A DNA stretch of 7,787 nucleotides, from contig JAHZCM010000093.1 of NCBI GenBank assembly GCA_019422905.1, forward strand, positions 1 through 7,787. Reading direction: 5' to 3'. The first letter of the stretch is position 1. Every line of letters begins with the position of its first letter. This stretch comes from Oscillospiraceae bacterium. Its GTDB lineage: Bacteria > Bacillota > Clostridia > Oscillospirales > Acutalibacteraceae. Below, one piece after another: positions 6,054-7,787 of this stretch. The translations under genes and the position numbers were made by a program. The notes below the pieces were generated by a model. The model saw nothing but the letters and a program-made list of their open reading frames with translations. It was not told the origin of the DNA and did no database searches.

Positions 6054-6099
6054 ATTTTCTTGTTCCCTTCCGCGCCGTGCGCATCTCCATTTTCCCTGC

Positions 6100-6582
6100 T
6101 TAATCAGTTTGCAGCGGCATTTCCATAATGATGCTGCGCGGCGTCATGCCCGCATGCCCGTAAAATTCAACCGCGTTTTGATTGAATGCCCAGACCATCA
6201 GCTCCAGCGAAACCGCACCGCGTTCCGCTGCCTGCTTTTGGCTCTCCATAAGCAGCGCCTTTCCGACGCCCTGCCCGCGAAAATCCGGATGCACCGCGAG
6301 GTCGTCCATAAATGCCGTGATGCGGGGCAGCGCAACCGGGTTTGCACTCGGTTTCTTGATATAGCTATACGCGACACCCGCCACTCTCCCGCCGCAGACC
6401 GCACAGAGCGCAATGCCGTCGGGATTTGCGCACATTTCCGCGTAATATTCGTAAGACAACGGCGCATCCAGCTTGCGAAAAATGTCCGGGCGGTTTTGCT
6501 GGTGCAGCGCATGCACACCGCGAAAAATCTCCTGCACTGCGTCAAAATCTGCCTCACGCATCGCGCGTATTTCCAGTTCCAC
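6100..6582 (-). CDS. GNAT-family N-acetyltransferase, GTG start
   Basis: A 160-residue GNAT: N-terminal IRAMREADFDAVQEIFRGVH (5-24), motif A FMDDLAVHPDFRGQGVGKAL (91-110) with acetyl-CoA-binding RGQGVG, motif B VWAFNQNAVEFYGHAGM (130-146) with the conserved Asn and Tyr, and a final strand RSIIMEMPL. The frame is open upstream to 6783, but that part overlaps the preceding gene. A GTG at 6582 is preferred because GGAGGGGGAG (6598-6589) lies exactly 6 bases before it. It starts 20 bases after the tautomerase-like gene and is followed by a second GNAT. The substrate is unknown; the two paralogous-fold enzymes may modify different small molecules. Confidence 0.9.
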   Translation of the reverse strand: MELEIRAMREADFDAVQEIFRGVHALHQQNRPDIFRKLDAPLSYEYYAEMCANPDGIALCAVCGGRVAGVAYSYIKKPSANPVALPRITAFMDDLAVHPDFRGQGVGKALLMESQKQAAERGAVSLELMVWAFNQNAVEFYGHAGMTPRSIIMEMPLQTD

Positions 6583-6588
6583 GCAAAT

Positions 6589-6598
6589 CTCCCCCTCC
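6589..6598 (-). promoter_or_regulatory. strong RBS fixing a GTG start
   Basis: GGAGGGGGAG on the minus strand ends 6 bases before GTG 6582-6580. It decides the start of the second gene against a longer open frame reaching 6783, and predicts strong translation despite the GTG. Confidence 0.8.
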
Positions 6599-6602
6599 GA
6601 TT

Positions 6603-6920
6603 TTATGCTTTTCTCTCCTGCGGCGGCGCCGAAATCCGCACTTCGACCTGTTCGGGCGGAATTTGGAGCTGCTCCGACAGCAGCCGGACAATTTCCATGC
6701 AGGCCGTGCGGCGCATCCGCGCGCTGCCTGCCGGAAAAAGCTGTATATCGACCCATACGGCGCAATTTTCTAAAGCCGCACATTCTCCTTCAAAGCGAAA
6801 AAAAGCGGCTGAAAACGGCAGCCCCAACGCATTTTGAAGCCCCTCAGACACACATGCCGACAGCATCTCCCGGTCGCCCGCCGCAAAGGACTCCGATAGC
6901 CGGATACACACCTCCGCCAT
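6603..6920 (-). CDS. tautomerase/MIF-fold-like protein without the position-2 proline
   Basis: A 105-residue protein with two beta-alpha-beta units that look like an internal duplication: VCIRLSESFAAGDREMLSAC... to LGLPFSAAFFRFE (4-44), and VWVDIQLFPAGSARMRRTAC... to LSEQLQIPPEQVEVRIS (56-97). The pattern, a strand, a helix, then 'L-x-IPPExVxVxI', is that of the 4-oxalocrotonate tautomerase/MIF superfamily, and 105 residues fits one MIF-like subunit. The enzymes in this superfamily use Pro1 (exposed after Met removal) as the catalytic base; here residue 2 is Ala, so the protein may lack tautomerase activity. The ATG at 6920 has AGAGAGG about 11 bases upstream; an in-frame TTG at 6983 adds an unrelated N-terminus and is not preferred. 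It is the first gene of the operon with two GNATs. The family call rests on motif recognition only. Confidence 0.6.
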   Translation of the reverse strand: MAEVCIRLSESFAAGDREMLSACVSEGLQNALGLPFSAAFFRFEGECAALENCAVWVDIQLFPAGSARMRRTACMEIVRLLSEQLQIPPEQVEVRISAPPQERKA

Positions 6921-6924
6921 AGTC

Positions 6925-7023
6925 TCAGCGACCTCTCTTCTGCAACAGCTTGCCCTGTGGAAAAATATTCGGGCCGCTCGCAACCCGCAGAGCCTGAATT
7001 CGCCCGCAAAGGGCAGAGGCCAT
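6925..7023 (-). CDS. possible 32-codon upstream ORF in the operon leader
   Basis: ATG at 7023-7021 opens a 32-codon frame (MASALCGRIQALRVASGPNI...) ending at TGA 6927-6925, only 4 bases before the ATG of the tautomerase-like gene. The position would suit translational coupling. No SD precedes it, since the U-rich tract of the leader hairpin lies there, and the peptide is unrecognised, so expression is doubtful. Confidence 0.2.
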   Translation of the reverse strand: MASALCGRIQALRVASGPNIFPQGKLLQKRGR

Positions 7024-7025
7024 GT

Positions 7026-7100
7026 AAAAATCTACCGCACACGGCGTGCGGACCAAAACCTTGTTGCGACGCAATCGTGCACCTGCTTCCGTCCGGGATT
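7026..7100 (-). ncRNA. candidate attenuator or small leader RNA
   Basis: From the predicted start near 7100, the minus-strand transcript runs about 75 bases into a perfect hairpin, CCGCAC-GCCGT-GTGCGG (7051-7035), followed by TAGATTTTT (7034-7026). The same TAGATTTTTA tail follows the strong terminator at 3567-3611 when that is read on the minus strand. A small stem, TTGC-GTC-GCAA, lies at 7074-7064. CGGAC (7095-7091) could pair with GTCCG (7053-7049) and compete with the terminator stem. This fits a terminator-type attenuator or a short independent RNA ahead of the tautomerase-GNAT operon. No known riboswitch or T-box motif was recognised. Confidence 0.5.
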
Positions 7101-7106
7101 TTTGTC

Positions 7107-7135
7107 ATTCTAACATGGTGCAGAGGTTTTGTCAA
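7107..7135 (-). promoter_or_regulatory. consensus sigma-A promoter of the tautomerase-GNAT operon
   Basis: On the minus strand TTGACA (7135-7130), a 17-base spacer and TAGAAT (7112-7107) form a near-perfect promoter. The predicted start is near 7100, giving a leader of about 180 bases before the first clear gene at 6920. The long leader contains the terminator-like hairpin at 7035-7051. Confidence 0.82.
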
Positions 7136-7609
7136 CAAAGTGAAACATGCAAGGTAGAAATTCCGCCCTCCTCCGTTACGGGGGGCTTCTGCTATTCCGG
7201 CAGCTCTCCTCTATGCCGAAAACACCCGCCGCAATCAGCCGCCGGTATTTAAAAAGCGCAGCCTTCAATAGGGCTTCAGCAAAAGCCGATAAGCCATAGC
7301 CACCGGCTCAGCAGGTGGGGAAACAAATCCAATGAAAGTCTGTTATCGCATGGCATCTGCTTGGCACCTTAGACGCGTTGAGCATTTTGTCGTTGGCATC
7401 AAGCGTCCTGCTGCCCGTAAGCGGGCGATACACACACGGAACAAACCTTTCCGCCAACCTGTTCGCCTGCTGATCTAACCGCCTGCTAATTTGTTTGGCG
7501 CCAATCTATCCGCGTGTTTGTTGGCAACCCGCCTCACTCGCTGCCTGAAGCCAAGGCTCTCTACGGGACATCTCACCGGCAGAGCCAGCGATTTCTATAA
7601 CAATAAAAA
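7136..7609. other. gene-free stretch between the GNAT operon promoter and the rrn terminator
   Basis: No convincing gene, tRNA or 5S rRNA was found in about 470 bases. Visible structure: a GC hairpin GCCCTCC/GGGGGGC (7165-7171/7180-7186), a hairpin GCCCG-TAAG-CGGGC (7413-7426), a near-repeat CGCCTGCTGAT/CGCCTGCTAAT (7464-7474, 7480-7490), and the palindrome TTGGCGCCAA (7495-7504). On the minus strand one frame from 7505 to 7176 is interrupted only by a TGA (7310-7308). This could be a degraded gene, or chance. Confidence 0.6.
7165..7186. other. GC-rich hairpin
   Basis: GCCCTCC (7165-7171) pairs with GGGGGGC (7180-7186), with one G-U pair and an 8-base loop. Neither side has a good U-tract and no plus-strand gene ends before it, so a terminator role is weak. 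Confidence 0.35.
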
Positions 7610-7635
7610 ATAGGCTACGCAGATGCGTAGCCTAT
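7610..7635 (-). terminator. rrn operon rho-independent terminator
   Basis: On the minus strand a perfect 11-bp stem, ATAGGCTACGC/GCGTAGCCTAT, with loop ATCT is followed by a run of T (7610-7605) and TATTG. It lies about 100 bases after the 23S rRNA 3' end and clearly closes the ribosomal RNA transcript. Confidence 0.93.
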
Positions 7636-7735
7636 ATGAAAAAGGGCAAATATACCCTGAAAACTGAATAAAGGAGAAGCGAAGATAAAGGGAAGGAGAA
7701 GTGTGCGCAATCTTGAAGTTCTCAAGAAGAAGTAT
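7636..7735 (-). other. 23S rRNA 3' flanking and processing region (no 5S)
   Basis: This 100-base spacer lies between the 23S 3' end and the terminator. It contains the minus-strand segment TTTATTCAGTTTTCAGGG (7673-7656), the reverse complement of a 'CCCTGAAAACTGAATAAA' element like those found upstream of 23S genes in Firmicutes. It is therefore the likely 3' arm of the pre-23S processing stem. A 6-bp hairpin TCTTGA/TCAAGA occupies 7711-7727. There is no 5S rRNA gene or tRNA here. Confidence 0.68.
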
Positions 7736-7787
7736 GGTCAAGCCCTCGACCTATTAGTACTGCCAAGCTGAACACGTTACCGTGCTT
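7736..7787 (-). rRNA. 23S rRNA, 3' end only
   Basis: Read on the minus strand, the window edge shows GTACTAATAGGTCGAGGGCT followed by TGACC, the highly conserved 3' terminus of bacterial 23S rRNA. The rest of the gene lies beyond 7787. The exact 3' end is placed at 7736 by analogy with annotated clostridial genes and could differ by a few bases. Confidence 0.96.

Noticed and set aside
5310..6128. 272-codon plus-strand frame across the first GNAT gene
   Set aside because: It is antisense to the GNAT and has no domain. Its first part overlaps the broken XRE gene in another frame.
6109..6837. 242-codon plus-strand frame across the second GNAT
   Set aside because: Shadow of the GNAT and tautomerase-like genes, which have motifs and SD sequences on the minus strand.
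7060..7100. Resemblance of the leader segment GGACGGAAGCAGG to the SRP RNA apical motif
   Set aside because: The motif matches only in part, the companion internal-loop strand is absent and the surrounding stem does not form.
7165..7186. Terminator for a plus-strand transcript
   Set aside because: No plus-strand gene ends nearby and the bases after the stem are not a U-tract.
7464..7490. CRISPR-like or tandem repeat suggested by CGCCTGCTGAT/CGCCTGCTAAT
   Set aside because: Only two short imperfect copies 5 bases apart, with no repeat-spacer periodicity.

Overview
The window looks like a chromosomal segment of a Firmicute of the class Clostridia, probably Oscillospiraceae/Ruminococcaceae-like. 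Supporting signs are strong GGAGG-type ribosome binding sites, consensus sigma-A promoters, a lipoprotein-type binding protein, small Cro/C1 (XRE) regulators ending in the 'DYLLGR' motif common in gut clostridia, and a GC-rich backbone with a lower-GC middle. The taxonomic call is inference; no marker gene is complete here.

Layout, left to right. (1) 1-147, minus strand: a tRNA-Arg(TCT) cut by the window edge and a tRNA-Gly(TCC), driven by a near-perfect promoter at 167-195. (2) 257-3546, plus strand: a promoter, a Crp/Fnr-family regulator, and a three-part ABC importer (NMT1/SsuA-like lipoprotein, SsuC-like permease, short ATPase), closed by a strong bidirectional terminator at 3567-3615. 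The regulator probably controls the importer, but no metabolic gene accompanies them, so the substrate is open. (3) 3676-4512, minus strand: a sugar-phosphate isomerase/AP-endonuclease-2 type TIM-barrel protein, in lower-GC DNA. (4) 4671-5578: three small XRE-type regulators. One is intact (minus). The other two are divergently arranged, and each is interrupted by one in-frame TAA near codon 17-18; the family-like sequence continues without a frameshift after each stop. (5) 5532-7135, minus strand: a consensus promoter, a roughly 180-nt leader containing a terminator-like hairpin, then three genes: a tautomerase/MIF-fold-like protein lacking the usual Pro at position 2, and two GNAT acetyltransferases. 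(6) 7136-7609: about 470 bases with no convincing gene. (7) 7610-7787, minus strand: the 3' end of a 23S rRNA gene, the 3' arm of its processing region and the rrn terminator, with no 5S rRNA between them.

The items most worth following up are the pair of nonsense-interrupted XRE genes, the leader/attenuator-like structure ahead of the tautomerase-GNAT operon, and the Pro-less tautomerase-like protein. I found no CRISPR array, insertion sequence, integrase or obvious defence system.
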